From Prevotellaceae bacterium (lineage in GTDB: Bacteria > Bacteroidota > Bacteroidia > Bacteroidales > Paludibacteraceae), in NCBI GenBank assembly GCA_031271465.1, contig JAISVR010000008.1, positions 1-64,000 on the forward strand: a stretch of DNA of 64,000 bases, read 5' to 3'. The translations under genes were made by a program, and so were the position numbers. The notes beneath the pieces were generated by a model that saw only the letters and a list, made by a program, of their open reading frames with translations, had not been told where the DNA came from and did no database searches. Positions 8,774 through 18,283 of the stretch are shown piece after piece. The stretch's first letter is position 1. Every line of letters starts with the position of its first letter.

Positions 8774-10003
8774 TTAACAAAGTTTGTGGTAACATAGAAA
8801 ATATTTCGTACTTCGTGCAGAAAACATTTGTGTGTTGAGCATATCCGAAGCTTCGGAAATATTCCGTACAGTTCCGTTATTGTACAGTATATGAATGTTT
8901 TCGGCACTTGGATTGTAAGTGTCGTTGTGAATAATTCCTTCGTAAAAAAAATAATGCGCTTCGGCTGCCGAAATATTGAAATGCTGCCGGTATTTCTTTT
9001 GCAGCCCTTCAATTTTTTTGCGCTCGAAATTATGTTCGTCAATTTCGATTTTAAACAGTCGCCGATTGATAAAAGCTTTACTCAGCGTTGCAAGAACCGT
9101 GTCGGTGTGTGATGCCCATACCTTGACGGCAGAAATTATATCCGAGTCGTCTAAAGCAATAAAATGCTCCAACGCCTGTTCGCGATTAGCAGCAATATCG
9201 GCTCCCGACAGGTTGTTTCGTAAGAAAAAAAGCAGTGCAGGCGAAGCAAAAAGCTGCTCTCCAAGTAAACTCAATTCCTTGGCGCGGGTAATAATGTTTA
9301 TCAACATTCGTTCGGCTGCCAAAGCTGTTTTGTGCAGATACACTTGCCAATACATCAATCGGCGGGCTATAAGGAAATTTTCTACCGAATAAATCCCTTT
9401 AGCCTCTACCGCCAGGCAGTTGTTACTCACCGTAAGCATTTTAATAATTCGTTCGGCTCCAATAGTGCCTTCGGAAACGCCGGAGAAAAAACAATCGCGA
9501 ATAAGATAATCGAGCCTGTCCATATCCAGCTGGCTCGACACAAGCTGATGCAAAAACTTTTTGGGATGCCGGTCGGTGAAAATAGCAATGGCGGTATCTA
9601 ATTTTCCTCCTGTTTCGCGGTTTATATTTTCGATTAACATCAATGAAGTCTTTTCGTGTTCGAAGTTGCTAATCAATGCGTGCTCGAGCGTATGAGAAAA
9701 AGGACCATGTCCGATATCGTGCAGTAAAATGGCAGCTAATGCACCTTCGGCTTCATCTTTGCTGATATCGAAACCTTTGCTGCGCAATTGCGTAATAGCT
9801 TCGTTCATCAAATGCATGGCTCCGAGCGAATGCAAAAAACGAGAATGTTGTGCTCCCGGATATACTACCGACGACAAGCCTAACTGTTTAATTCGTGTAA
9901 GCCGTTGTATGTAAGGATGTTCTATTAAGTCGAAAATGAAATCGGAAGGAATATTGATAAAACCCAATACCGGGTCGTTGATGATTTTGCGTTTGTTGGA
10001 CAT
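8774..10003 (-). CDS. HD-domain phosphohydrolase (dGTPase-like, COG1078 type)
   Basis: The 409-residue product carries the metal-binding HD set: His53 in GAQHSRFLHSLG, the His95-Asp96 pair in LLHDIGHGPFSHTLEH, and a downstream Asp in DMDRLDYLIRD. These belong to the group related to dNTP triphosphohydrolases, so the expected reaction is phosphate-ester hydrolysis, probably on nucleotides; the true substrate is unknown. The ATG at 10003 was chosen because family alignment begins at INDPVLGFI, and the open frame upstream would run into the 3' end of the lipoprotein gene, whose stop is 11 bp away. It is the last gene of the TonB-DUF4249-HD run. Confidence 0.85.
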   Translation of the reverse strand: MSNKRKIINDPVLGFINIPSDFIFDLIEHPYIQRLTRIKQLGLSSVVYPGAQHSRFLHSLGAMHLMNEAITQLRSKGFDISKDEAEGALAAILLHDIGHGPFSHTLEHALISNFEHEKTSLMLIENINRETGGKLDTAIAIFTDRHPKKFLHQLVSSQLDMDRLDYLIRDCFFSGVSEGTIGAERIIKMLTVSNNCLAVEAKGIYSVENFLIARRLMYWQVYLHKTALAAERMLINIITRAKELSLLGEQLFASPALLFFLRNNLSGADIAANREQALEHFIALDDSDIISAVKVWASHTDTVLATLSKAFINRRLFKIEIDEHNFERKKIEGLQKKYRQHFNISAAEAHYFFYEGIIHNDTYNPSAENIHILYNNGTVRNISEASDMLNTQMFSARSTKYFLCYHKLC

Positions 10004-10014
10004 AGTTCTTTCAA

Positions 10015-10959
10015 TTATTGTATAATTATCCGCTTCGATTCTACTGTGTGTGCACTGAAATAACCCAGGCAACCGCCCGCTATGTTACTCTGCGGATTGG
10101 CAGGACTGGCTGCGTTGGAATCCATCATTTGCCTGAGAGAGTAAAAATAAGTATAGCTGCTTTTGTCGATGCAAAAGAAATAGAAGTCAACCGTATCGCC
10201 CACTATGGTTTCGCGACGAAGCATAATGTTGATAGGTCGTTCGATACCGTTATAGTCTTCATCGCTGCTCACTGAAATGCCTCTGCCGAAATCACCGTTA
10301 AGACTTGTTTTTGTTCGATAAAAATTTTCCCTTTCGGCAGGGTCGGTGTAGGTGCCTTTGAGCATGAAAAATGTTTCGCCAATAAGATGCTCGGTACTTT
10401 GATAAAGCGTGTCGAGCGGCACCGGATCGGGCATTTGACTTGTGGCAGTATAGGTTTTCCCGTCGTGTTGAACAGAGAGATAATACAAGTGTCCCGGTGT
10501 ACCCTTGATGTCGGTAGTGGTATACACGCCCGGTTCCGTCATGTTGAGCGATACGGGAGGCAGTTCGCCATCCGAAAGTTGCACCGTAGCATTGCTTATG
10601 CCTATAAATTTTCCGGTAGAAGTAAAAGGAGTAGTTTGCGATATGCGTACCACACAAGCAGAATCGGGTACATCAGTTATCACAGCTTCAATTACCAAGC
10701 GTGTTTCAGCCTCTTTCAAATCGGGGTCAATTACCTTTTCACACGAGAAAAGGGTAATTGCAACGAGGAAAAGTGGAAATATAAACGGAATTATCCCTTT
10801 GAGGCTTGCTTCGTTATTGCGAGGAACGAAGTAATCTTGGAGTAGCATCTTGTTGGAGATTGCTTCGTCGTTCCTTCTCGCAATGACGGATAGTATTTGC
10901 TTTGCAAGCCTCAAAGGGATAATTCCGAATATAAATATATGAGCATTTGATTTTCTCAT
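10015..10959 (-). CDS. DUF4249 lipoprotein with a mobile element inserted in the signal peptide
   Basis: The mature part matches DUF4249, a Bacteroidota family usually paired with a TonB receptor as here. Family marks are the Cys of the lipobox (LFSC) followed by EKVIDPD, and the C-terminal NIAGGCLGYFSAHTVESKR. A 142-bp inverted-repeat element plus an 8-bp duplicated target lies inside the signal-peptide region. Together they add exactly 50 codons. Removing them joins MRKSNAHIFIF to PLFLVAITLFSC, which is a normal lipoprotein signal peptide. The present 314-residue frame is open. An ATG inside the element at 10848 could give a shorter form with a 37-residue leader. Whether the protein is still exported is unknown. 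Confidence 0.85.
   Translation of the reverse strand: MRKSNAHIFIFGIIPLRLAKQILSVIARRNDEAISNKMLLQDYFVPRNNEASLKGIIPFIFPLFLVAITLFSCEKVIDPDLKEAETRLVIEAVITDVPDSACVVRISQTTPFTSTGKFIGISNATVQLSDGELPPVSLNMTEPGVYTTTDIKGTPGHLYYLSVQHDGKTYTATSQMPDPVPLDTLYQSTEHLIGETFFMLKGTYTDPAERENFYRTKTSLNGDFGRGISVSSDEDYNGIERPINIMLRRETIVGDTVDFYFFCIDKSSYTYFYSLRQMMDSNAASPANPQSNIAGGCLGYFSAHTVESKRIIIQ
10778..10935. mobile_element. MITE-like element with 8-bp target-site duplication
   Basis: The element itself is 10786-10927 (142 bp). Its two ends are a perfect 24-bp inverted repeat (10786-10809 and 10904-10927) beginning CGGAATTATCCC. It is bounded by the direct repeat AATATAAA at 10778-10785 and 10928-10935. The interior is a second imperfect hairpin with GCGAGGAACGAAG and GATTGCTTCGTCGTTCC arms. 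It has no gene of its own, so it must be moved by a transposase elsewhere. It is the cleanest copy of the family seen at 428, 2133, 32475 and 54157. Confidence 0.92.
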
Positions 10960-11073
10960 GCAATATCATTGTGGTTGCAATAAACCCGTTGTATTTCGGT
11001 TTTGGGTATTTAAATTCATGCTCGCAAAGGTAAAATATTTTATTGAAAGGGTTGATGCTTACGACAGATTTCG

Positions 11074-13371
11074 TTACTTGATTTTAAAATTCCAAGCCAC
11101 CGACGGCACCCACCTGAAAAGTGATGTTTGCACCGCTTGCGTACGGTTTGGGTCGTCCGGATTTTCTTCGAAGTTGATAGCATAGGCGTTCTCGTGCCCG
11201 TAGGCGTTATACAGTCCTATGGAGAGTTCGCTTTCGTAGTGCTTCCGTTGCTTGAGTTTGATGTTTACGCTCAGGTCGAGGCGATGATAGGCAGGCATGC
11301 GGTAGCCGTTGCGTTCGGTGTAGAGCCAAATACTCTTATCGTCGATGGAATATTTCCCGCTGGGGAATGTTACGGCATTACCTGTGCTGTATACCCAGGC
11401 AGCAGAAAGGTTTACCTTTCGGTTCAGGTCGTAGCTTGCCGCAATGGCAATGTCGTGTGTTTTGTCTTGTCGGGCAACATACCAGCGTCCGTTGTTGATG
11501 CCTTCAATTTTTTTCTCCGAGCGCGACAAAGTGTAGCTTATCCAGCCGGTGAGTTTACCTGTTTTTTTCTTTATGAAAAATTCTGCTCCATATGCTCGTC
11601 CCACGCCCGAAAGTAATTGCGAAGCCACCAGGTCGTTAAATACAATATCGGCACCGTCTCGGTAGTCAACCAAATTTGCCATCGTTTTATAGTATAATTC
11701 TACGCTGGTTTCGTACGCGTTTTTTTTCAGGTTGCGAAAATATCCGAGGCTGTATTGGTTAGCAGTAGAAGGACGCACATTATTGTCCGACGCAAACCAT
11801 TTGTCCATCGGACTGCTGCTGGTGGAGGTAGAAAGCAGGTGCAGGTACTGCGCGTTGCGCGTATAAGAAGCTTTGAGCGAATTGGCATCGTTTATCACAA
11901 ATACCGAATTCAAGCGCGGTTCAAGGGTAAAATAGTTTTTTACAATATCCGAGCGGTTGTAGTATGTAGTTTCGAGCAATTCGCCTTCAGCATTGAAGCG
12001 ATAGAAATCGTCTCCGCCGAGTACCGAAAAACCGCTGAGGCGTGCTCCCGCATTAATACTTAGCCGCTTTGATAGTTTCCATTCGTCGCTGATGAAAAGA
12101 GCGCTTTCTACCGAGCGCTGGTTTTGAAGTTTTCGGGTGATGATGCCCGAACCGGACACTTCGCCCGGGAGTATTTCGTGGTAAATAACATCCAAGCCAA
12201 AGCGCAACGCGTGTTTTTCGCCGGCATAATATTGAAATTCCTGTTTGAAATTGTAATCGGTAAGCACCGATTTTATCTCAAATTCCATGTCGCTGAAATT
12301 TACCAGTACTTCGTATTTGTAGTTGCTCACAATAAGCGATGTATTGGAAAATAGTTTACTCGAAAAAATATGGTTCCATCGCAGCGTTCCCGTGGCGTTT
12401 CCCCAATCAATTCCGGCAATATCTTTCAGTCCCAGTTTGTCGCGCCCGAAATAACCCGACACGAAGAGTGCATCGCGATTCGAAAACCGGTAGTTGGCTT
12501 TCAGGTTAAGGTCGTAGAAATAAAGTTTCGTGCCCCGATATTTGTCTGAAGCCATAAGGAATACATCGGCGTATGTGCGTCTTCCCGATACGAGGAAAGA
12601 ACTTTTCCCTCGCTTGATGGGAGCTTCGATGCTTAACTTGGACGAAATCAACCCAAGGCTACCGTTTAGTTCCATCTGTTCGTTGTTGCCTTCTTTCATG
12701 CGTATATCCATAGCAGACGATAGTCGCCCGCCGTATTGCGCCGGTTGTGTGCCTTTGTAGAGCGACAGGTCTTTGATGGCATCGGAATTGAAGGTGGAGA
12801 AAAAACCCATGAGGTGTGAGGCGTTGTATACGGTGGCTTCGTCGAGTAGAATAAGGTTTTGGTCGCCCGCGCCGCCTCGCACGAAGATAGACCCACTGCC
12901 GTCGCCGCTCGATTTTACTCCCGGTAGCAGTTGCACCGATTTGATTATGTCTTTCTCGCCAAACAGTACCGGTAACCGGTTTATTTCCTTGATGTCCATC
13001 CGTTGCACGCCGCTTTGAGAGTTCACCACATTGTCGTTGTTTTTAACGCTCGATACCACAAGCTCTTGCAATTGTTCCGCATGCGTTCGCAGGGCAATGT
13101 CGCGATGCAGGTTGGCGTCGAGGGTTATATGCAGTGTATCGCTCCGGTATCCGAAACTGTCGAAAATAATCTGGTGTTTGCCTTGCGGCAGCGAGATGGA
13201 GTAGAAGCCGTATTCGTTGCTTGTGGCTGTGGTGGTTTTGCCAACAACTTTTATCGTAGCTCCAATAAGCGTTTCGCCGTTTTCGGCATCGCGCACTGTG
13301 CCGCTCAACGAGAAAGCTGTTGCCGACAGAGGTAAAATGAACAGAGCTAATAGAATGAGAATTTTTTTCAT
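11074..13371 (-). CDS. TonB-dependent outer-membrane receptor with carboxypeptidase-regulatory-like N-terminal domain
   Basis: A signal peptide (MKKILILLALFILPLSATAF) leads into a CarboxypepD_reg-like beta domain (GTVRDAENGETLIGATI). A plug domain follows, with LLPGVKSSGDGSGSIFVRGG, and then a long 22-strand-type barrel ending in an aromatic-terminated strand. The 765 residues are typical. It should take up a substrate across the outer membrane with TonB energy; nothing here names the substrate. It is followed by its DUF4249 partner. The ATG at 13371 was chosen because the signal peptide begins there and a -7 promoter box lies just upstream. Confidence 0.92.
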   Translation of the reverse strand: MKKILILLALFILPLSATAFSLSGTVRDAENGETLIGATIKVVGKTTTATSNEYGFYSISLPQGKHQIIFDSFGYRSDTLHITLDANLHRDIALRTHAEQLQELVVSSVKNNDNVVNSQSGVQRMDIKEINRLPVLFGEKDIIKSVQLLPGVKSSGDGSGSIFVRGGAGDQNLILLDEATVYNASHLMGFFSTFNSDAIKDLSLYKGTQPAQYGGRLSSAMDIRMKEGNNEQMELNGSLGLISSKLSIEAPIKRGKSSFLVSGRRTYADVFLMASDKYRGTKLYFYDLNLKANYRFSNRDALFVSGYFGRDKLGLKDIAGIDWGNATGTLRWNHIFSSKLFSNTSLIVSNYKYEVLVNFSDMEFEIKSVLTDYNFKQEFQYYAGEKHALRFGLDVIYHEILPGEVSGSGIITRKLQNQRSVESALFISDEWKLSKRLSINAGARLSGFSVLGGDDFYRFNAEGELLETTYYNRSDIVKNYFTLEPRLNSVFVINDANSLKASYTRNAQYLHLLSTSTSSSPMDKWFASDNNVRPSTANQYSLGYFRNLKKNAYETSVELYYKTMANLVDYRDGADIVFNDLVASQLLSGVGRAYGAEFFIKKKTGKLTGWISYTLSRSEKKIEGINNGRWYVARQDKTHDIAIAASYDLNRKVNLSAAWVYSTGNAVTFPSGKYSIDDKSIWLYTERNGYRMPAYHRLDLSVNIKLKQRKHYESELSIGLYNAYGHENAYAINFEENPDDPNRTQAVQTSLFRWVPSVAWNFKIK

Positions 13372-13388
13372 TGAAAATAAAATCTCGG

Positions 13389-13396
13389 CAAAAGTA
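13389..13396 (-). promoter_or_regulatory. Putative -7 box for the TonB receptor operon
   Basis: On the minus strand the sequence is TACTTTTG (TAnnTTTG), 17 bp upstream of the ATG at 13371. No clear -33 box was found. Confidence 0.5.
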
Positions 13397-13432
13397 GTCA
13401 ATAAAAATCGGAATTATCTTAGACTGATAAAA

Positions 13433-13463
13433 AAAGACCGCTCGAAAATATCGAGCGGTCTTT
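13433..13463 (-). terminator. Terminator after the pectate lyase gene
   Basis: A 13-bp perfect stem (AAAGACCGCTCGA at 13433-13445 with its complement at 13451-13463) has a 5-base loop. On the minus strand it is followed by a T run. It lies 27 bp after the stop codon of the gene ending at 13491 and separates it from the TonB receptor operon. Confidence 0.88.
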
Positions 13464-13490
13464 CCTTTCAAATAAAATAAAAAACTATGG

Positions 13491-16400
13491 TTATCGTTTC
13501 CAAATAAACTTCTTCACTACCGCCTTGTTGATTTTAACAAGGTAAACACCTGTGGAAATTGCAGGTAAATCGATGTTGTCGGAGTTCTCGTTAGCAGCAA
13601 TCGTTGCGCCGGCAATGCTGTACACTTCGAGAGCATTTACTGTGCTGCCTGTTACCATGAGAGTTTGTTCCCGTTGGTAAACACTAAACTTGGCTGTAGC
13701 TTCGTCAATACCGGTTGTTCTTGTAACCGTAACGATTACATCAGCCGGTTCATGATTCGCGCTGCCCAAATAGTGAACTTGATGAGTTTGGTCTCCTTCC
13801 GAACCTACCGAATTAGTAGGCGATACCCATGTCCAATCTTCCGGCAACAGATGCTCTATATCTGCCAAAGTACTTCCTTCTGTTGCAATTAATCCTGTTG
13901 GAGGAGCCGGTGCAGGAGCTTTGTTTACAATAACCGTAATTTGTCCTTCAACAACAGCAAAACCGTCTGTCGGGTCGTCGTAAACGGCGGTAAATGTCTG
14001 TCCGCTGTTAGCAACGGTCAGTGGCGTTGTGCCGTCTTTCCACGAGTAATTCGGATTCAGTTCAATATCCGCCAATTTCAGAGTCGGCGTATAGCCGGCT
14101 GCTACCTGGTTGTGTGCAGGGAAGGAGCCGTTGGCTTCGCTTACATTCACGATAACCGTACCATCAACAGGCTCATAGTTGCTATTTTTGGTATAAGTTA
14201 CGGTAAACGATTGGTTGTTGCCCACATTCAAGTTTTGGTCTGCCGATTTCCATGTATATCCTTCAGGAAGCTGCAGGCTGTGCAATTTCAAAACTGCGGA
14301 ATATATTGCTTGAATTGGGCTGATGTTTACAAATGCCGTGGTGGCTTTGGCAACATCTACAGTCAAATTACCATAAGCTGTTTCGTAGTTTCCGCTTGGG
14401 TCGGTGTAGGTCGCAGCAAATGCCTGTCCGTTACCGGCATTCAATGCTGTATTTCCATTAACCCATGCATAACCGGCGGGCAGAGATACATCGCTAAGTT
14501 TCAAGCCTTCGGTATAGCTTATCTGTGGAGTTGCCGCCAATCCGGGGAATATGCCTGCTGCTTTGGAAACAGCGATTTTTACCAACATATTATTTGCGGC
14601 ATTGTACAGTTCGTCACCCGCAAAGTTTACATAGAAATTATTCGTTCCTGCATTTCCTACCGAAGTAGTAGTTGCTACTGTCCAAGTCCAGCCTGTGGGT
14701 AACTCTACATTTGCCAGCGTTTCGCCGTAAGTTGCCGTTAAGCCTGTTGGGGCTGTCGGGTCTTGTTTTACGGGAGCATTGGCAAGGGTTGTGGTGCTTG
14801 CGCTTGGGCTGTATGCTGTTTCTTCCGTTCCGCGAATAGCTTTCACCTGATAAGTGTATTCCGTTTCGGGTGTTAAATTCGGTATGGTAATGCTGTTGGT
14901 TTCGGTTTCGTAAGTTTCATCACAAACGGGCGTGATGATTGTTCCGCCACCTGTGCCACCGCCTTCACCGGCTTTTGTTACTGTCAAAGAATGAATGGTA
15001 ATACCACATTTGCCATCCAAACGGAAGCACAAGAAATCTGTGCCTGTTGCACCTGTCAATTCTATACTTTCCGTAGAGTTAGCAGCTGTATTAGTAAGGT
15101 TTAAAATCCTACCATTACTACTATTATTATCGTCAAAGTTCAATTTCAACTGTTGAGAACCAGCAGTTTGAAGTGTATAAACAATATTTAATGTAGCTCC
15201 CCGAAGGTCTTTTGTACCTGTTTTAATACGAGTTGAAGTTGCTCCGGCAGTTTTAGTGATAGATCCGTCAATATTAACCGTTACACCGCCAGCTACGGTT
15301 TCTGTAAAGTCGGCAAGAGTCATTAAGGTAGTTATTCCGTTACCACCGCCGGTATCTTCCACCTCCTCATCATGGCAAAGTTTTACAATATATTTTTCTG
15401 CACCTGCTACAGCGTCCCATGACAAATTGATAGTTGTTTGTCCGGGTGTTGCCTGAATATTTGCCGGCACGGTCAGCGCGGGCAGTACGGTTACCGTACC
15501 ACCTTTTGCTGCTGCATTGCTGCCACCGTTCAAGCCGTTAACTTGAATATTGTACGAGTAAGTTCCCGCAACAGTTGCAGTGCCGTAGATGTTGATATAA
15601 TCAGGACCCAATTCCACTTTAATTTCCTGTGGTGCAGTTGATGCGTTTGCTGTGCCTGTCCAGGTAACAACAGGTGTTGCGCCCGTGTAGTCGTAAGCAA
15701 TATCTACCACATTGCCTGCGGTTACAGAAGCATTGGCACTTTCAGAAGAAAGTGTAAGTACTGCATTTACCGGTGCAAGCGTTACGGTGATTGTACCCTT
15801 CAATGATGTTGCGTTTGTTCCGCCGTTGATACCCGCTGCCGAAACAGTGTAGCCGAAGCTGCCTGTAGCGCTTGGTGTACCGGTAATGGCGATTTGCGTA
15901 GCACTGATGTTTACATAAATACCGTCAGGTGCAGTTGTAGCATTGCTCGTACCTGTCCATTGAATTGCAGGAGTACCGGTATAGTTGTACACAATAGCGG
16001 TCAAGTCTTCGCCAATTTTGAGCGATTGATTAGCATTACCGCTTGCAAGAGTAAGTGTTGCATCAACTTTTCCTGCGACCATAGTAGCCTCTGTATATTC
16101 ACTCGATTCGTAAGACGAACCATCACCTACTGCCTGCACATAAATCGTTGCTCCTTCAGCATTTTCTACGCTGTACGAAGTGCCTTTCGTATTGGCGATG
16201 GCGCAAGTCGAACTTGATGTAAATTGCAACACATAAACCTGAATACCCGAACCTGTCGAATAGAGGTAATAATTTCCAGCAGCAGGAATGGCAACAGTTC
16301 CGTTGTTAGCTGTAATACTTCCAATAACAGACGAACCGTTGCTGATATTGATAGTTCTGCCGTTATCGGCAGCATTATTATAAACTGTCAGCGTGCCTAC

Positions 16401-18074
16401 ACCGTCACATGCTATTTTCAAAGCGTTGGAAGTGGTAGAACCACCACCACCGAAATCAAGGTATTTTGTAATCGCTACACCACCATAAGTTCCTGCCCTT
16501 GCGGCAATTTTCGCTTTCGTACTGCCGATAACATCAACACCGACAGCCAAATTCTTGTCGCCTGTAATGGTTTCTACGGTGGCATCATTGAAAGTTATAT
16601 TTTTGCTTGAACCGCCGCCGCCTGCTGTACACACTTTAACATTATAGCTGCTTGCATTTGCCACTGCACCCCAGCTTACATTGGCTGTTGTGCCACTCAT
16701 CGTATAGCTTGCTACCGGATCTGTAAGGAGCGGCAGTGGTACATTAATAGCAATGGTAGCCGTCATTTCTGCCGAAGATGCTCCACCTCCGATAGCTTTA
16801 ATCTTAATGGTAAGAGTTGTGCTTGCAGTATAGCCTGCCGGCGTACCTGTAAATTTACCATTATTATAAGTGAGCCAAGAAGGTTTGGTTGGACTACCAT
16901 TATAAGTTACTTCAAAACCTGTTGCCGTACCGCCATATACATAGCTAAGTTCCTGCATAGCCGTACCTTGTGTTACGGTTTGCGAAGCTGTTGCCGGAGC
17001 ACTTGCTAATGAGATGGTTGGTTCGGTTGCATTGCAGGATGAGGATACTGTGACTGTTTGTCCATTCACTGCTACTTGAAGTGTTGCTCCCGCACCGCAA
17101 ATACCTGAAACAGCCGCTTTTACTTGGGCTAATGGCAATGCTGTATAAGAATATGTTGGTTTTGCTACGCCATTGTTTACTACAGTGTTTCCTTTGTCGC
17201 AACCAACTATGGTTAGTTTTGGAGCACCACCATAATTTGTTTTCTGTACCGTTTTTACACCTTCAAATACGCAATTTTCAGCATAGCAATCTGTTCCTTT
17301 GTCGCCTGCACTCAAACCGATTGCCAAGTCGCCAGCACTTACATAATTATTCAATAAATGAAGTGTTGCATTACGCGCACGCGGCATCCTTTCTATCACA
17401 CCCTGCCCCCACCAGCAATTCATAAAAGTAATATTGTATCTTCCATCTGCTGGATAAACATCTTCGTCCCCGCCGACCAGGTTGGAAAAACTGTGATTGT
17501 CTGTTCCGCCGGGACCGCCCGATTTGTTTGGTTTGGTATAAACAAATTTACACCACGAAATGGTTACATTATCTGCACCGTTGGAGTTGTCGAAGTTGCC
17601 GTCCACGCCGCTGTCAAATTCACAGTGGTCAACCCAAACCTTTGTTCCTCTGTTAAACAAATTGTCTTTTCCGTCAGTGTCATACGCACCCGGACCTTGA
17701 AATTTCAAATTTCGGACAATGATATTTGTAGAGCCTTCGCTGATTTCCCAAATACCGCTACCGTCTTTGGTTTGGTTGTTCGAGGCAAGTGTAGCACCCG
17801 GCAAACCAATGATGGTTTTGTTAGAGATTTTTCCGGTCATTTGCTTATTAACAGTAATTGTGCCGTCTACCAGAATGATTCCTGCACCGTTGGCTGTTAT
17901 TGCCGCTTTAAACTCGGCTTCGGTTCTTACTGTTGTTACTTTACCACCTGCACCGCCTGTGGTGCCAGCTCCGTAGCCAATGGGAGCTTGCATAGCGTAG
18001 TCCTGTGCCGAAATGCTTGTCGAGAAGAATATCGACAAAAGGAATCCCGCTAAAAGAGTAGAAATCTTTTTCAT
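13491..18074 (-). CDS. Secreted multidomain pectate lyase (PL1 type) with T9SS type A sorting domain
   Basis: The 1527-residue protein starts with a signal peptide ending SISAQ. Residues of about 25-330 form a pectate lyase family 1 parallel beta helix, with the signatures KVWVDHCEF and VIERMPRARNATLHLLNNY (the RxPxxR-like arginine). Putative Ig-like and fibronectin III-like modules follow. About 1085-1450 holds five related modules of roughly 75 residues, each with a LPxGYTW-like segment. The last 75 residues (from GIDEATAKF) are a type A T9SS sorting signal ending in VVKKFIWKR. It should cleave pectin-like polygalacturonate by beta elimination at the cell surface. No other pectin genes are nearby. 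Confidence 0.9.
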   Translation of the reverse strand: MKKISTLLAGFLLSIFFSTSISAQDYAMQAPIGYGAGTTGGAGGKVTTVRTEAEFKAAITANGAGIILVDGTITVNKQMTGKISNKTIIGLPGATLASNNQTKDGSGIWEISEGSTNIIVRNLKFQGPGAYDTDGKDNLFNRGTKVWVDHCEFDSGVDGNFDNSNGADNVTISWCKFVYTKPNKSGGPGGTDNHSFSNLVGGDEDVYPADGRYNITFMNCWWGQGVIERMPRARNATLHLLNNYVSAGDLAIGLSAGDKGTDCYAENCVFEGVKTVQKTNYGGAPKLTIVGCDKGNTVVNNGVAKPTYSYTALPLAQVKAAVSGICGAGATLQVAVNGQTVTVSSSCNATEPTISLASAPATASQTVTQGTAMQELSYVYGGTATGFEVTYNGSPTKPSWLTYNNGKFTGTPAGYTASTTLTIKIKAIGGGASSAEMTATIAINVPLPLLTDPVASYTMSGTTANVSWGAVANASSYNVKVCTAGGGGSSKNITFNDATVETITGDKNLAVGVDVIGSTKAKIAARAGTYGGVAITKYLDFGGGGSTTSNALKIACDGVGTLTVYNNAADNGRTINISNGSSVIGSITANNGTVAIPAAGNYYLYSTGSGIQVYVLQFTSSSTCAIANTKGTSYSVENAEGATIYVQAVGDGSSYESSEYTEATMVAGKVDATLTLASGNANQSLKIGEDLTAIVYNYTGTPAIQWTGTSNATTAPDGIYVNISATQIAITGTPSATGSFGYTVSAAGINGGTNATSLKGTITVTLAPVNAVLTLSSESANASVTAGNVVDIAYDYTGATPVVTWTGTANASTAPQEIKVELGPDYINIYGTATVAGTYSYNIQVNGLNGGSNAAAKGGTVTVLPALTVPANIQATPGQTTINLSWDAVAGAEKYIVKLCHDEEVEDTGGGNGITTLMTLADFTETVAGGVTVNIDGSITKTAGATSTRIKTGTKDLRGATLNIVYTLQTAGSQQLKLNFDDNNSSNGRILNLTNTAANSTESIELTGATGTDFLCFRLDGKCGITIHSLTVTKAGEGGGTGGGTIITPVCDETYETETNSITIPNLTPETEYTYQVKAIRGTEETAYSPSASTTTLANAPVKQDPTAPTGLTATYGETLANVELPTGWTWTVATTTSVGNAGTNNFYVNFAGDELYNAANNMLVKIAVSKAAGIFPGLAATPQISYTEGLKLSDVSLPAGYAWVNGNTALNAGNGQAFAATYTDPSGNYETAYGNLTVDVAKATTAFVNISPIQAIYSAVLKLHSLQLPEGYTWKSADQNLNVGNNQSFTVTYTKNSNYEPVDGTVIVNVSEANGSFPAHNQVAAGYTPTLKLADIELNPNYSWKDGTTPLTVANSGQTFTAVYDDPTDGFAVVEGQITVIVNKAPAPAPPTGLIATEGSTLADIEHLLPEDWTWVSPTNSVGSEGDQTHQVHYLGSANHEPADVIVTVTRTTGIDEATAKFSVYQREQTLMVTGSTVNALEVYSIAGATIAANENSDNIDLPAISTGVYLVKINKAVVKKFIWKR

Positions 18075-18131
18075 AAGTATTTAAAAATTAAATTTAATAT
18101 ATTCGTAATTGATAATTAACAAAAAACGCAC

Positions 18132-18139
18132 CAAAGTTA
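18132..18139 (-). promoter_or_regulatory. Putative -7 box for the pectate lyase gene
   Basis: On the minus strand the sequence is TAACTTTG (TAnnTTTG), 57 bp upstream of the ATG, which implies a 5' leader of about 50 nt. No good -33 box is visible. Confidence 0.45.
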
Positions 18140-18283
18140 CGACATTTTTTTATGGCATTGTGTTGTTAAGTGTTAATTGTAAAGACCTCAAAATATGTTT
18201 TACAGCATATAGGAGTGTAGGCAGAAGTTGAAAAATAGCTCGCAATTATATAGTAGCAAAGGGATGCAGAGCGTGGCAATTAG

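Noticed and set aside
13404-13424. CGGAATTATCTTA as another mobile-element end
   Set aside because: Only about 13 bases match, with no second end and no hairpin module next to it; chance or very old remnant.
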